From: JAFEDN01 sp963795715 | GTDB taxonomy: Bacteria > Pseudomonadota > Gammaproteobacteria > Coxiellales > Coxiellaceae | Length of the DNA: 64,000 bases | Reading direction: 5' to 3' | NCBI GenBank assembly: GCA_963795715.1 | Contig: CAWCIY010000002.1 | Location: 1,736,001-1,800,000, forward strand | Shown: in pieces, positions 25,741-34,711 of the stretch | Numbering within the stretch: position 1 is the first letter of the stretch | Layout: the number at the start of each line of letters is the position of its first letter | Notes under the pieces: model-generated | What the model was told of the DNA's origin: nothing | Database searches by the model: none | The model's input: the letters and a program-made list of their open reading frames with translations, nothing else | Made by a program: the position numbers and the translations under genes

Positions 25741-28590
25741 ATGAGACAATCTGATATATTAGAGGAAGGTAAAGAGCTTGCACGGCTGCGTCAACTGGCC
25801 CGGCAGACTGGAATCAAAGAACGGCAAACCCGGTTGAGAGAATTTCTTGATAATATCAAGAAAATGATTAGAGACCGAGCAAAGCTGGATCTTCCTAAAA
25901 GTTTTAGTGAACACAAACAATTAATTCTCACCCAACCTCAAGTCTTTATCAGTTACGCTTGGGATAATGATTCATTGAAATTAGCTCATTTGCAAACTTT
26001 TTTAAAACAACTTACTGAAGATTTAACCATAGCGGGATTAAATCCATGGTGGGATATGCAGCGCATGACGGGTGCTTTGGAAGAACAAATGCGGGACGGC
26101 ATTCGGGAGAGTCAATATGTGCTGTTGATAGGTACAAAATATTATGCGAAACGGGTCAAATCTACAGAAACTAATGTAGGCAAGGAACTGGAATTTGTCT
26201 TAAAACAAAAACGAGAACCCGATTTTCTTTTACCCTTGATGTTTGAAGGCAATCACAACACTACTTTTCCTACCGTTAATCATTTACTGATTAGAGATTG
26301 CAAATCTTGGTATTCTTTGGAACAAGGTGTATGGCAATCTCAAGAAAACTACATCAAAGAATTAACCCAGTATGAGCCTTTGGGCATCCTCCCCTGTTTA
26401 TTGGGACTTAATCGTCAGGGAAATCAGGCAGGGCACGGAAAAAAGATGCGTAAATTTCGCAAAAACTGTTTGAAAGAGTACAAAGAAAAACAACAGGCTT
26501 TGATGAATGCGTTGGAGTTGTTATCAAAGAGCGAGGACGCCCTGGAAGTAAAAACTAAGCCCAGCCGCCCGTCCCCCCCATTGACACCGGTCACGGTGAT
26601 TCCCTTTAACCATCTGGATTATGATAGAAAGGACGATCTCATTGGCCGCGGCGGTTATGGCGAAGTTTATCGTGGCCAATGCCAAGAACAAACGGTCGCC
26701 ATTAAGGAATTCACCGGTAACCTGACTGCCGATGCTGAAAAGAATTTATATCAAGAAGCGGGTGTTATGCTGCTTGCAGCCAAAGAGTTAAAAGAACCCT
26801 CTCCCATCGTTAGGCTGTATGGACTGGCAATAGAAAAATTGAATTCCACTTATGCTTTGGTGATGGAATATGTGCCCAATGGTACGCTGTTTGCTTTATT
26901 GCAAACCCAAAGTAAAGACAAGCTGCCATGGGATTTATTCTACCAATTAGCAATAGATATTGCTAACGGCATTGCGCTGTTGCATAGCAAAGATATTCTA
27001 CATCGCGACTTGAGAAGCCATAATATCTTATTAACCATTTTTGATGGCCGTTTACGAGCAAAGTTGAGTGACTTTGGATTATCCACAGTGAAGAACAGTG
27101 CCCGTAGTTCAAGTACTCGAATGGAAGGGACTGGCACCAGAGCCTGGATGGCTCCAGAATTGCATAAACCAAATGGTCAATCTTCTCCGGCTTCGGACGT
27201 ATACAGCTTCGGTATGGTGCTCTGGGAATTATTGGCTTGTGACGTACCCTTTAAAAACGCCCAGGATCCCAGTCTCATCAGTGAGTGGGTAAATCAAGGC
27301 GAAAGAGAAAAGATTCCCAAGAACTGTCCAAAGAAGTTGGCGGAATTGATCGGAAATTGTTGGTTGTCCAAACCAGAAGCGCGGCCGACCATTCAGGCAA
27401 TTCAGCAAGAATTAATGGCGCAGTCAGTGGTACATATGTTCTCAGCGAAGACACAAACTATCGTCAAAAGATTGCAAGACACTCAGAAAGAGCGTGAAGA
27501 CCAGTGGGTCATTCGCCGGCTAGAAAAACGTAGGAATAAAGAACAAGAATATGAACAAAAAATATCTGAAATCAAAAATGCAGAAATCCAAAAGCTTCAG
27601 CAAAAGCTTCAGAATGATTTCCGATCCTCTATGCTCACAGCGCAACAGCACCTACAGCTAGAGAAACTGCAGTTAAAGGCCGAAAAAGATGCCGAAATTG
27701 AGAAAATAAGACAGAAACACGCATTAGAATTAAAGCAGCTGAAAGAAAATCTGTCAAAGGAAACATCTGTTCAAAGTTTCCCAGCGTGGTTACAAGTGCA
27801 GTTTCAAGCGTTGCAAACGTTAGTTAGCCCGCTGGTTCCAACAACAACGACGATGCATACAACAACTCAAACTACAAGCCAATTCAGGGTTGAAGCGACG
27901 ACTCATAGCCCAGCTCAAACGACCCAGCTGTCGCCTGTATCGCAGTCCATTCAGCAGACCTTTATAGCTCCTCCTCCAAAACACAAAAACATTCGTGAGG
28001 TATTGGCTTTGCAAGATCAACTGATTACAGCGTGTAGACAAGGGGATATCAAAGCAGTTAAGCACTATCTCAATGAAGGTGCACAACCGGAAATGCGCAA
28101 CGAGACAGGTGAACATCCGCTTGCGGCAGCGGTTTGGGGCATGTGTCCTGAGATTGTCAAAGTCCTAACACAATTAATGCAACAAGAAAAGGGCTATATC
28201 TCGATGAATTGGGAAGAGTGTAAACAACATAATAAGGAAAAATATGGTCAGACATTTTTCATAACTGACTTTACACCAATGGAATATTCGTCATGGTATG
28301 TGCTGTTAGAACGGATGAAAACCAATCCATTCCTTTCTGCATGCCATTTAAAGCAGGTGAATGAGCTATGCAAAAGCAAAAAAGAACCCATTAACTGGGA
28401 GGTATTAGTTGAAATTGTGGAAACTTGCGCATGCAAGGGTACGCTAAATTTAACTAAATATGGTGAATATGGTGAGATTTTGACCGGGAAGAAAATTCTT
28501 TTGTTTACCGAGGCGGAGTTTGAAAAATTTAGGACACAGATTAGAGAAACAGTACAGACCGCAAAACTAATCGCTGACAAAGCATTTTAG
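25741..28590 (+). CDS. TIR - protein kinase - coiled coil - ankyrin protein
   Basis: 949 residues. A TIR domain spans ~67-200 (VFISYAWDN; NPWWD; candidate catalytic Glu149 in NVGKELEF). A TKL-like protein kinase spans ~295-560: Gly-loop IGRGGYGEVY, Lys322 in VAIKEF, HRDLRSHN (Asp423, Asn428), DFG at 444-446, and APE at 471-473. A coiled coil (~575-675), a Thr-rich linker (~697-745) and an ankyrin-like segment (~757-815) follow. All kinase catalytic residues are present. No signal peptide or membrane span. It stands alone, with AT-rich flanks. The build suggests a host-acting effector or an NADase/kinase immune protein; which one cannot be told from sequence. Confidence 0.88.
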   Translation: MRQSDILEEGKELARLRQLARQTGIKERQTRLREFLDNIKKMIRDRAKLDLPKSFSEHKQLILTQPQVFISYAWDNDSLKLAHLQTFLKQLTEDLTIAGLNPWWDMQRMTGALEEQMRDGIRESQYVLLIGTKYYAKRVKSTETNVGKELEFVLKQKREPDFLLPLMFEGNHNTTFPTVNHLLIRDCKSWYSLEQGVWQSQENYIKELTQYEPLGILPCLLGLNRQGNQAGHGKKMRKFRKNCLKEYKEKQQALMNALELLSKSEDALEVKTKPSRPSPPLTPVTVIPFNHLDYDRKDDLIGRGGYGEVYRGQCQEQTVAIKEFTGNLTADAEKNLYQEAGVMLLAAKELKEPSPIVRLYGLAIEKLNSTYALVMEYVPNGTLFALLQTQSKDKLPWDLFYQLAIDIANGIALLHSKDILHRDLRSHNILLTIFDGRLRAKLSDFGLSTVKNSARSSSTRMEGTGTRAWMAPELHKPNGQSSPASDVYSFGMVLWELLACDVPFKNAQDPSLISEWVNQGEREKIPKNCPKKLAELIGNCWLSKPEARPTIQAIQQELMAQSVVHMFSAKTQTIVKRLQDTQKEREDQWVIRRLEKRRNKEQEYEQKISEIKNAEIQKLQQKLQNDFRSSMLTAQQHLQLEKLQLKAEKDAEIEKIRQKHALELKQLKENLSKETSVQSFPAWLQVQFQALQTLVSPLVPTTTTMHTTTQTTSQFRVEATTHSPAQTTQLSPVSQSIQQTFIAPPPKHKNIREVLALQDQLITACRQGDIKAVKHYLNEGAQPEMRNETGEHPLAAAVWGMCPEIVKVLTQLMQQEKGYISMNWEECKQHNKEKYGQTFFITDFTPMEYSSWYVLLERMKTNPFLSACHLKQVNELCKSKKEPINWEVLVEIVETCACKGTLNLTKYGEYGEILTGKKILLFTEAEFEKFRTQIRETVQTAKLIADKAF

Positions 28591-28759
28591 AATAAAGCGA
28601 CCAAATTATTTCTGTGGGCAAACGGCGGCAGCTAGAATCTTAGCGGCGTATACCTCTTTTTCATGGCAAATTGCGTCTAAAATTTCATTATATTCATTCA
28701 AGTGGTAACGGTTTTTAAAGTTTGTGAAATTGATATTATTAAAAGCAAGGAGGTTTGAC

Positions 28760-29299
28760 ATGAATAATTATCAAAAATATTCGGGTTTGGTTCTGATTAT
28801 TTGTTGTAGCTGGATAGGAGTGACGTTTGCAGCGCCCAGTACTGAACAATATAAAAATTTTAATAAAGCACAACGCTTAAAGGAATTAACCCCGCTACAA
28901 TATGATGTTACGCAAAAAGGCGGGACGGAAAAGTCTTTTGATAATCCCTACTGGAATAACGAAGCTCCCGGGATTTATGTCGATATTGTCTCCGGTGAAC
29001 CTTTATTCAGTTCAAAAGATAAGTTTGATTCTGGCGCCGGTTGGCCTAGTTTCACTAAACCCATAGATGATTCTTATGTGGTTCTCAAATCTGAGCATCC
29101 TATTTTTGCCCCTGATCATGTTGAGGTTAAATCGAAATATGCCGACTCACATTTGGGTGATTTATTCAATGATGGCCCTCCCCCCACTGGAAAACGCTAT
29201 TGTTTAGATTCTGCTGCTTTGAGATTTGTTCCCGCTGCAGATTTAGATAAAGAGGGGTATTCGCAATATAAATATCTTTTTGATAAACCAGCAAAATAA
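28760..29299 (+). CDS. msrB: Exported peptide-methionine (R)-S-oxide reductase
   Basis: Reduces methionine-R-sulfoxide in oxidised proteins. 179 residues from ATG 28760 (AAGGAGG upstream). A signal peptide (LVLIICCSWIGVTFA) places it in the periplasm. The MsrB core is PLFSSKDKFDSGAGWPSF, then SHLGDLFNDGPPPTGKRYCLDSAALRF, with the catalytic Cys in RYCLDS. The two CxxC zinc pairs found in many MsrBs are absent, so it is the zinc-free type. Confidence 0.92.
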   Translation: MNNYQKYSGLVLIICCSWIGVTFAAPSTEQYKNFNKAQRLKELTPLQYDVTQKGGTEKSFDNPYWNNEAPGIYVDIVSGEPLFSSKDKFDSGAGWPSFTKPIDDSYVVLKSEHPIFAPDHVEVKSKYADSHLGDLFNDGPPPTGKRYCLDSAALRFVPAADLDKEGYSQYKYLFDKPAK

Positions 29300-29334
29300 A
29301 TTATGGATTGATTGCGGCTGGATCAAAATTATCA

Positions 29335-29565
29335 CTTGAACAGACCACGAAGGACGATTTTCCGTAGGGACTTCAGCCTGGTTAAATCTGCTGATGGGTT
29401 AATTGCAAATCTTTACCTTCAGTATTAACCACATGGACATTATGATTATGGTCTAAGTAAATACGTTTTAATATAGCTGCAGAGTATGGAACAAATGATA
29501 ACAGTAAAAAAATGTCGGAAATAAGCGTTTAAACATATTAGGGTCCTAAGTATTTAACGCCATAC
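29335..29565 (-). pseudogene. Internally deleted tandem copy of the secreted protein gene at 29578-30033
   Basis: Both ends match the neighbouring gene: the 3' part (CAGACCACGAAGG; ACTTCAGCCTGGT) and the 5' part (AAATCTTTACCTTC; AAATACGTTTTAAT; GGTCCTAAGTATTTAAC). About 250 bases in the middle are missing and the reading frame is broken. A decayed tandem duplication. Confidence 0.8.
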
Positions 29566-29577
29566 GAAGTGCAAACT

Positions 29578-30033
29578 TTAATTAGACCACGAAGGGCGTT
29601 TATCCAAAGGAACTTCAGCTTGGTCAAAACTGCTGATTACTTTAAGAGTAGGAATATCGTATAAAATCTCATGACCCGCAAAATGACTGCCCCCGCAATC
29701 GATGGCAATGCCTTTCCCCTTCAATGCAAACCAAAATCGTCGTATAAAAGGTTCACATTCAATAAAACGTGTTTGGTCATATTGGTATACTGCCAATTTA
29801 CTTGAGCCATCATCTTGATCTGATTCTTTTAGTAACCAGGCAGCAGTTGCCCCATCTGACGATAAAGCAGGTTCCATGGCTTTGCCATCTTTAGTTAGCT
29901 GCAAATCTTTACCTTCATAATTAACGACATGGATATTTTGACTATGATCTAAATAAATACGTTTTAATGTAGCAGCATTGCATTGTACAAATGATAACAG
30001 TAAAAAAATTGTCAGAAAGAAGCGTTTAAACAT
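29578..30033 (-). CDS. Secreted hypothetical protein
   Basis: 151 residues with a clear signal peptide (KRFFLTIFLLLSFVQCNA), then beta-rich sequence (RIYLDHSQNIHVVNYEGKDL; EPALSSDGATAAWLL) resembling single TolB/WD-like propeller blades. No catalytic motif is recognised. It begins 3 bases after the PAAR-like gene, so the two form a unit. By analogy with type VI pairs it could be a periplasmic immunity protein, but that is a guess. A decayed copy lies downstream. Confidence 0.6.
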   Translation of the reverse strand: MFKRFFLTIFLLLSFVQCNAATLKRIYLDHSQNIHVVNYEGKDLQLTKDGKAMEPALSSDGATAAWLLKESDQDDGSSKLAVYQYDQTRFIECEPFIRRFWFALKGKGIAIDCGGSHFAGHEILYDIPTLKVISSFDQAEVPLDKRPSWSN

Positions 30034-30036
30034 ATA

Positions 30037-30540
30037 TTAAGGTCCTAAGTATTTAACACGACATCGGGTACCGTTTACACCGCCATGTATCCATTGAGTG
30101 ACAACGTCTTTCCCTGCGCCTAGAAAATTATCGATGTTGACACTAAAATCTGTTAGGGTGATGTCTGGAGTGGTTTTCAACTTTGCTTCCCCAGACTCCC
30201 GAGTTTCCAAGCGGAATTTCAACTTACCATGTGAATCCGTTTGACCGACGGAAATAATTTGGTCACTTTTTCGCTCCGATGAAATATTCAACGCGTGATC
30301 GGCTGCAGGTTTTCCATCTTTAGTCAAAGTGGCTTCTAATTCAAGTCTGTACAGTACTTTGTTATCTTTAACGGTCGAACCGGTTGGAATTATGGGCAAA
30401 AAATCATCAAAACTATTTTTTAAAATTTCAATTGTACACACTAATGGATCCGTGTCCTTGTTTTTAGAGTTAGATTTGGCGGTATCATAAAGGAATGTGC
30501 TTTGGGAGCAGATCAACTGAGCTCCACAAGCCGTTTTCAT
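30037..30540 (-). CDS. PAAR-like C-terminal half plus Ig-like domain, probably 5'-truncated
   Basis: 167 residues. The frame is open upstream to 30624 without a start codon, and reads CPQCNGTFPIVEG, then GICVAVEG, into GMKTACGAQLICSQS. This is characteristic of the second half of a PAAR repeat (type VI spike tip). A beta-rich Ig-like region (residues ~60-130, with LTKDGKPA and TDSHGKLKFRLETRESGEAKL) follows. The N-terminal half of the PAAR domain is not found upstream in any frame, so the gene is probably broken at its 5' end. The strict ORF start at 30540 has poor initiation signals. Confidence 0.5.
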   Translation of the reverse strand: MKTACGAQLICSQSTFLYDTAKSNSKNKDTDPLVCTIEILKNSFDDFLPIIPTGSTVKDNKVLYRLELEATLTKDGKPAADHALNISSERKSDQIISVGQTDSHGKLKFRLETRESGEAKLKTTPDITLTDFSVNIDNFLGAGKDVVTQWIHGGVNGTRCRVKYLGP

Positions 30541-30808
30541 GCCTTCTACCGCAACGCAAATCCCGGAAACAGTATGATTGGAAAGACCCTCTACTATCGG
30601 AAAGGTCCCATTACATTGGGGACACTATTGCAATTGTCAATTCGATCCTGAAGCCGACCCATGTTATTTGTGTGTATTTGCTCATTATGGAGATGCTGGT
30701 ATACTTTGCGGCTGTAAGCGAAGCGCGCCGTCATTGAGAAAGGTAAGCCTCACAATGGCAGGATTGAAACAATTTATCCTGTATAGAAAGAAAAATTAAG
30801 GAGAATTT

Positions 30809-31147
30809 ATGAAAGGTGAAAACGTTCAGTTACCTGAAAATGCTGTCTCAAAAAAAATGCTTAGTTTAGCAGAAAAACATTATCCACTAGGGCCAGAAGA
30901 AATTTCCGAATTTTGCAAACTCAGAAAAAAACATATTGCTGAGTTCTCCAATTCAGAATTCGAAAAATTATTGATGACTTTAATAAATCAAGATCGTTAT
31001 CAATTATTACCAGCCGTTTTCCGATATCGTAGTGATTTTACTGATCTAGTGAATGACAATAAAGAATTCAAAACTAATCCTATCGATGCTGCTGCAGGAA
31101 ATGTGATTAAATTTGAAAAAACTGGATATAATTTATGCTTAACTTAA
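30809..31147 (+). CDS. Hypothetical protein upstream of the oxygenase
   Basis: 112 residues, with a good ribosome binding site (AAGGAG). Helical, soluble, no recognised motif. It overlaps the oxygenase gene by 13 bases, so the two are coupled and may act together. Whether it is an independent protein or a frameshifted N-terminal domain of the oxygenase cannot be decided by eye. Confidence 0.5.
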   Translation: MKGENVQLPENAVSKKMLSLAEKHYPLGPEEISEFCKLRKKHIAEFSNSEFEKLLMTLINQDRYQLLPAVFRYRSDFTDLVNDNKEFKTNPIDAAAGNVIKFEKTGYNLCLT

Positions 31148-31779
31148 CAACACTTGCCAACAAAGTAACTCTGGCAAATTACGGCACTTATATCGTTACC
31201 GACCTTATTAAAAGAGATTATCAAGCAGATATCGCAGCATCTTATCCTGAGAAACATTTTAAGGAATTTTCACTTTCGCAACAAAGCGGCAATGAGCAAA
31301 TAGCCGGTGATTTTAAATTTAAATTCGAATTTTTCACTCTCCAAAATACCGAACAAAAATTTCTGAAAGAAATGGGTTTTACCGCTACCTGGATTCAATT
31401 TTTGCAAATGCTCACTTCCAAAGAATATTCTCAGCAACTCGGCAAAGCCGTAGGTATTGATTTAGAAGATACTACCTCACTGATTGAATTCGCACGCTAT
31501 AGACCCGGTGATTGGTTGGATGCACATTATGATAAACAATCTCATAAAGTCCTCACGCAAATGTTTTATTTTAATATGACTTGGAATAGCAGTTGGGGCG
31601 GCTATTTTCACGTACTCAATCCTCAGTTAATTGAGGAAACAGTTATAGCAATCCCGCCACTGATTAACTATTCGATTATTGTTGAGCCTAAACCAAATGC
31701 TTGGCACAGAGTTGAAAAAGTAAATTCAGCTTCTTTACAGCCTAGGGTTAACTTAGTCCTTGAGTTTTATAAAAAATAA
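31135..31779 (+). CDS. 2OG-Fe(II) oxygenase, prolyl-hydroxylase-like
   Basis: 214 residues. The iron and 2-oxoglutarate site is visible: HxD in LDAHYDK, distal His in NAWHRVEKV and Arg in QPRVNLVLEF. The family (2OG-FeII_Oxy_3) hydroxylates protein side chains or small molecules; the substrate is unknown. It starts within the end of the preceding small gene. Confidence 0.8.
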   Translation: MLNLTTLANKVTLANYGTYIVTDLIKRDYQADIAASYPEKHFKEFSLSQQSGNEQIAGDFKFKFEFFTLQNTEQKFLKEMGFTATWIQFLQMLTSKEYSQQLGKAVGIDLEDTTSLIEFARYRPGDWLDAHYDKQSHKVLTQMFYFNMTWNSSWGGYFHVLNPQLIEETVIAIPPLINYSIIVEPKPNAWHRVEKVNSASLQPRVNLVLEFYKK

Positions 31780-31809
31780 CCCTTTTTTATAGTCGCTGTA
31801 AGTAATGGA

Positions 31810-32558
31810 TTATAGCCACGTCTGCCAGGCTAGGGCAATTGCGATTGAGAAAACCACGGCTGTAAAAACGGGTCTGACGAAAGCAACACCCCAGCGAATG
31901 GCAGAATGCGCTCCCAAATAAGCGCCGGCCATCATAGCCGCTGCTACCACAAATCCCAGCCCCCAACGTACATTGCCCACACTGATGAAGACGATCAATG
32001 CTGCGGTGCTACTTAAAGTATTCATCAATTTGGTGATGGCAGTGGCTTCCACCAATATTAATTTTATAAACCGCCATCAACGCCACCACCCAAAAAGAAC
32101 CGGTCCCGGTCCCAAAAATCCATCGTAAAAACCTAAGCAGCTGCCCATGATTGCGCTCGAAAGTTTAGGCGGCTGATAGTGATTGCGGTGCGTACCTTGA
32201 TATTTTTTAGGGAGAACCACATAAATCGCAAGGCCAAAAATAATAAAAGGAAGCCAGCGTTTTAAAAAAGTTCCAGATAAGAAAATGTACCAATAATGAG
32301 CCGCTCGCGTCCACCAAAAAAAGTGGCAATCACTGCAGCCAGCCAATAACGGGGATAAAATAATTTTTTTTTGATGAAAATTCGTGCGGCGTTGGCCACA
32401 CTCAGAGTGCCAGACAATTTATTGGTCCCTAAAGCAAAATGCGGAGGCAAACCCGCCATTAAATAAGCCGGCAGGGTGATCATCCCTCCGCCACCGGCAA
32501 TGGTATCGATAAAACCAGCAGCAAAGCCGGTTAAAGCCAATACCCAATAAATAATCAA
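31810..32558 (-). pseudogene. TauE/SafE-family permease, split by frameshifts
   Basis: Three overlapping frames together encode a full TSUP membrane permease: GFAAGFIDTIAGGGGMITLPAYL at the N-terminus, then KRWLPFIIFGLAIYV, GFYDGFLGPG, and VEATAITKLMNTLSS to the C-terminus. The breaks are single-base indels: CTT-A at 32281-32278, an extra base after GGTGGA near 32310, a missing A in the GPGTGS region near 32100, and an extra base near 32055. The conserved motifs are intact. It follows ssb by 12 bases. Confidence 0.8.
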
Positions 32559-32570
32559 AATTGACGCTTA

Positions 32571-33041
32571 TTAGAAAGGAATATCATCATCAAAATTACC
32601 GCCGTGATCTTCCGCTCCTTGGTTAAATTCTGGAATCGCATCCTGATCGTGACTAAATTCGCCGGCTTGACTAGCGCCTTCACCTGGACGGCCGTGACCG
32701 GTGCGGCTATCCAACATTTGCATTTCATTCGCCACAATTTCAGTGGTGAAACGATCCACGCCTGTGGTTTTGTCTTGCCATTTACGCGTACGTAAACTGC
32801 CTTCAATGTAAATTTTGGAACCTTTTCTTAAATATTCACCCACAATTTCAGCCAAACGGCTAAAAAATACCACTCTATGCCATTCAGTACGTTCGACTAA
32901 TTCACCGCTTTGCTTATCGCGCCAAACAGTACTGGTGGCCACAGTAACGTTAGCAACCGCACTGCCATTAGGCATATAACGAACATCCGGGTCCGCGCCT
33001 AAATTGCCGATTAAGATTACTTTATTAACACCTCTAGCCAT
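32571..33041 (-). CDS. ssb: Single-stranded DNA-binding protein
   Basis: 156 residues. OB-fold start GVNKVILIGNLGADPDVRYMPNG, then TEWHRVVFFSRLAEI and KGSKIYIEGSLRTRKWQD, a Gly/Gln-rich linker and the acidic tip DDDIPF that binds partner proteins. GAGGAG precedes the ATG. Intact, although both neighbours are frameshifted. Placed near divergent uvrA as in many gammaproteobacteria. Confidence 0.96.
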   Translation of the reverse strand: MARGVNKVILIGNLGADPDVRYMPNGSAVANVTVATSTVWRDKQSGELVERTEWHRVVFFSRLAEIVGEYLRKGSKIYIEGSLRTRKWQDKTTGVDRFTTEIVANEMQMLDSRTGHGRPGEGASQAGEFSHDQDAIPEFNQGAEDHGGNFDDDIPF

Positions 33042-33151
33042 TATTTTCTCCTCTCAAATAATTAAAATGCTCTCCCACCGGCATTCCTCCCTGGGGAGAG
33101 TGAATGCCGACCAGCTTACTCTTTTCCAAAGATTGACGCAATTGCAGTTTA

Positions 33152-34478
33152 TTAAAATGCTTGGTCAATTTTCAAATAAATTAAAGCTTCAGTTTGCATA
33201 ATAGCAACTTCAACGACACCGGCAATACCGTATAAATGCTGCACCAAAACATCCAGATTATTTTCCGAAAATTGCTGCAAATTAAAAATCACCGTCGTTA
33301 AATATGGGCGGCGGACGCAGAATAGATTGCTAAGACCAAGCCAAACCAATGCTAAGCTTGCTCCAAACACAAAAATACCATCCATGCCAAAATGAGCAAG
33401 CACCCATCCGCCCCCTCCGCCTCCCACAAAAATTCCCAAAAACTGAGCGCTGGAATAACAACCCATAGCCATCCCTTTGTATCTAGCGGAGTGACTTTAG
33501 ACACCCAGGACGGCAGCACCGCCTCCAGCAAGCTAAAAGCGGTAAAAAATACCAGCAATAACAATGCCCATCACAGAAAATTGCTGATGGTAAGACCACA
33601 ACAACAATTGAGCTCAAGAATAAGGCGCTAATGGCGCCGAGAAAAACCGTTTTCATCCGACGTTTTTTTTCGGCCAGAATCATACACGGCAACATAAGAA
33701 CAAAAGCCAAAACAAAGTACCAGTAAATACAAACCAGTTTGAGCGGTTGAATTCAGATTTAAATAATTCGGTTAATATAATCGGAATCGCGATAAACAAG
33801 GCCGTCAAAATGGCATGAAGAAGAGAACACACTGAAATTCAAACGCAATAAATCCGGATTCTTTAATACTTCGATCAAACTCATTTTAACTAGTTCCGGC
33901 AGGTTTGCATTATCGGCGGAATATTGGGAATAATCGCCCAAACTAATAGTTCGGCGACAATGGCCAACCAGCAGTCACCCAGAAAATTCCCGTCTAATCC
34001 ACGCCCAGGCATTCAGTAATCGGCCCCAAGGCCATGGCCACAGCAAAAGAAGCGCCCACGGCTAAGCCCATCACCGCCATGGCCTTGCTGCGATTTTCAT
34101 CCCGGGTTAAATCAGCAACCATCGCCAGAACAGTACTGCCAATAGCGCCCGCTCCCTGTAAGGCCCGGCCGAAAATTAACCCATAAATGCTGTGAGTCAA
34201 TGCCGCGCAAATACTGCCGCAATAAAAATATGGCAAACCCAACGCTCATGACCGGTTTGCGGCCAATACGGTCTGATAACAAACCCAGTGGAATTTGTAA
34301 TAAACCTTGAGTCAGACCATAAATCCCTAAAGCTAGACCAATTAGTTGGGGTGTAGCATGAGCAAACTCAGCCGGCATGCATCGAAAAAACCGGCAAAAT
34401 CATAAATAATCCTAGCATGCGCACGGCCATGATCAAAGCCAACGAAAACACGGCTGTATATTCTTTTTGAAAAATCAT
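33152..34478 (-). pseudogene. YajR-like MFS transporter, split by multiple frameshifts
   Basis: From ATG 34478, fragments in different frames encode a 12-helix MFS transporter: RMLGLFMILPVFSMHA; GIYGLTQGLLQIPLGLLSDRIGRKP; GRALQGAGAIGS; VLKNPDLLRLNFSVF. The C-terminal segment (LYGIAGVVEVAIMQTEALIYLKID) resembles the YAM domain of YajR. At least six single-base indels break it, for example TTT-T near 34225 and TCT-T near 33820. Few or no substitution-type stops are seen once the frame is followed. Confidence 0.75.
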
Positions 34479-34524
34479 ATTTTATTCACTGTCTCTATTT
34501 CTAGAAAATCGCAGCGCTCTATAA

Positions 34525-34625
34525 CTTCCCCCTTTGAAAAGGGGGATTGAGGGGGATTTTTGAACCAAAAAACTCAAGTATGTACTAAAAATCCCCCCTG
34601 GCCCCCCTTTTTCAAAGGAGGGAAG
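34525..34625. repeat. Inverted repeat between the MFS gene and uvrA
   Basis: Left arm CTTCCCCCTTTGAAAAGGGGG...GAGGGGGATTTTT pairs with right arm AAAAATCCCCCC...CCCCTTTTTCAAAGGAGGGAAG (few mismatches). It occupies the intergenic region between divergent genes; a MITE-like or REP-like palindrome. Confidence 0.7.
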
Positions 34626-34711
34626 GCTCGCACTGTTGCCATTCATGTTAAAGAATATATAATAATCGAATTTGCCACTCTATGAAACTACAATGAAACA
34701 ATTCCCCTACT

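Noticed and set aside
30495..30799. Two Cys-containing + strand frames
   Set aside because: They start with weak codons, lack ribosome binding sites and lie antisense to PAAR-like coding sequence; probably chance.
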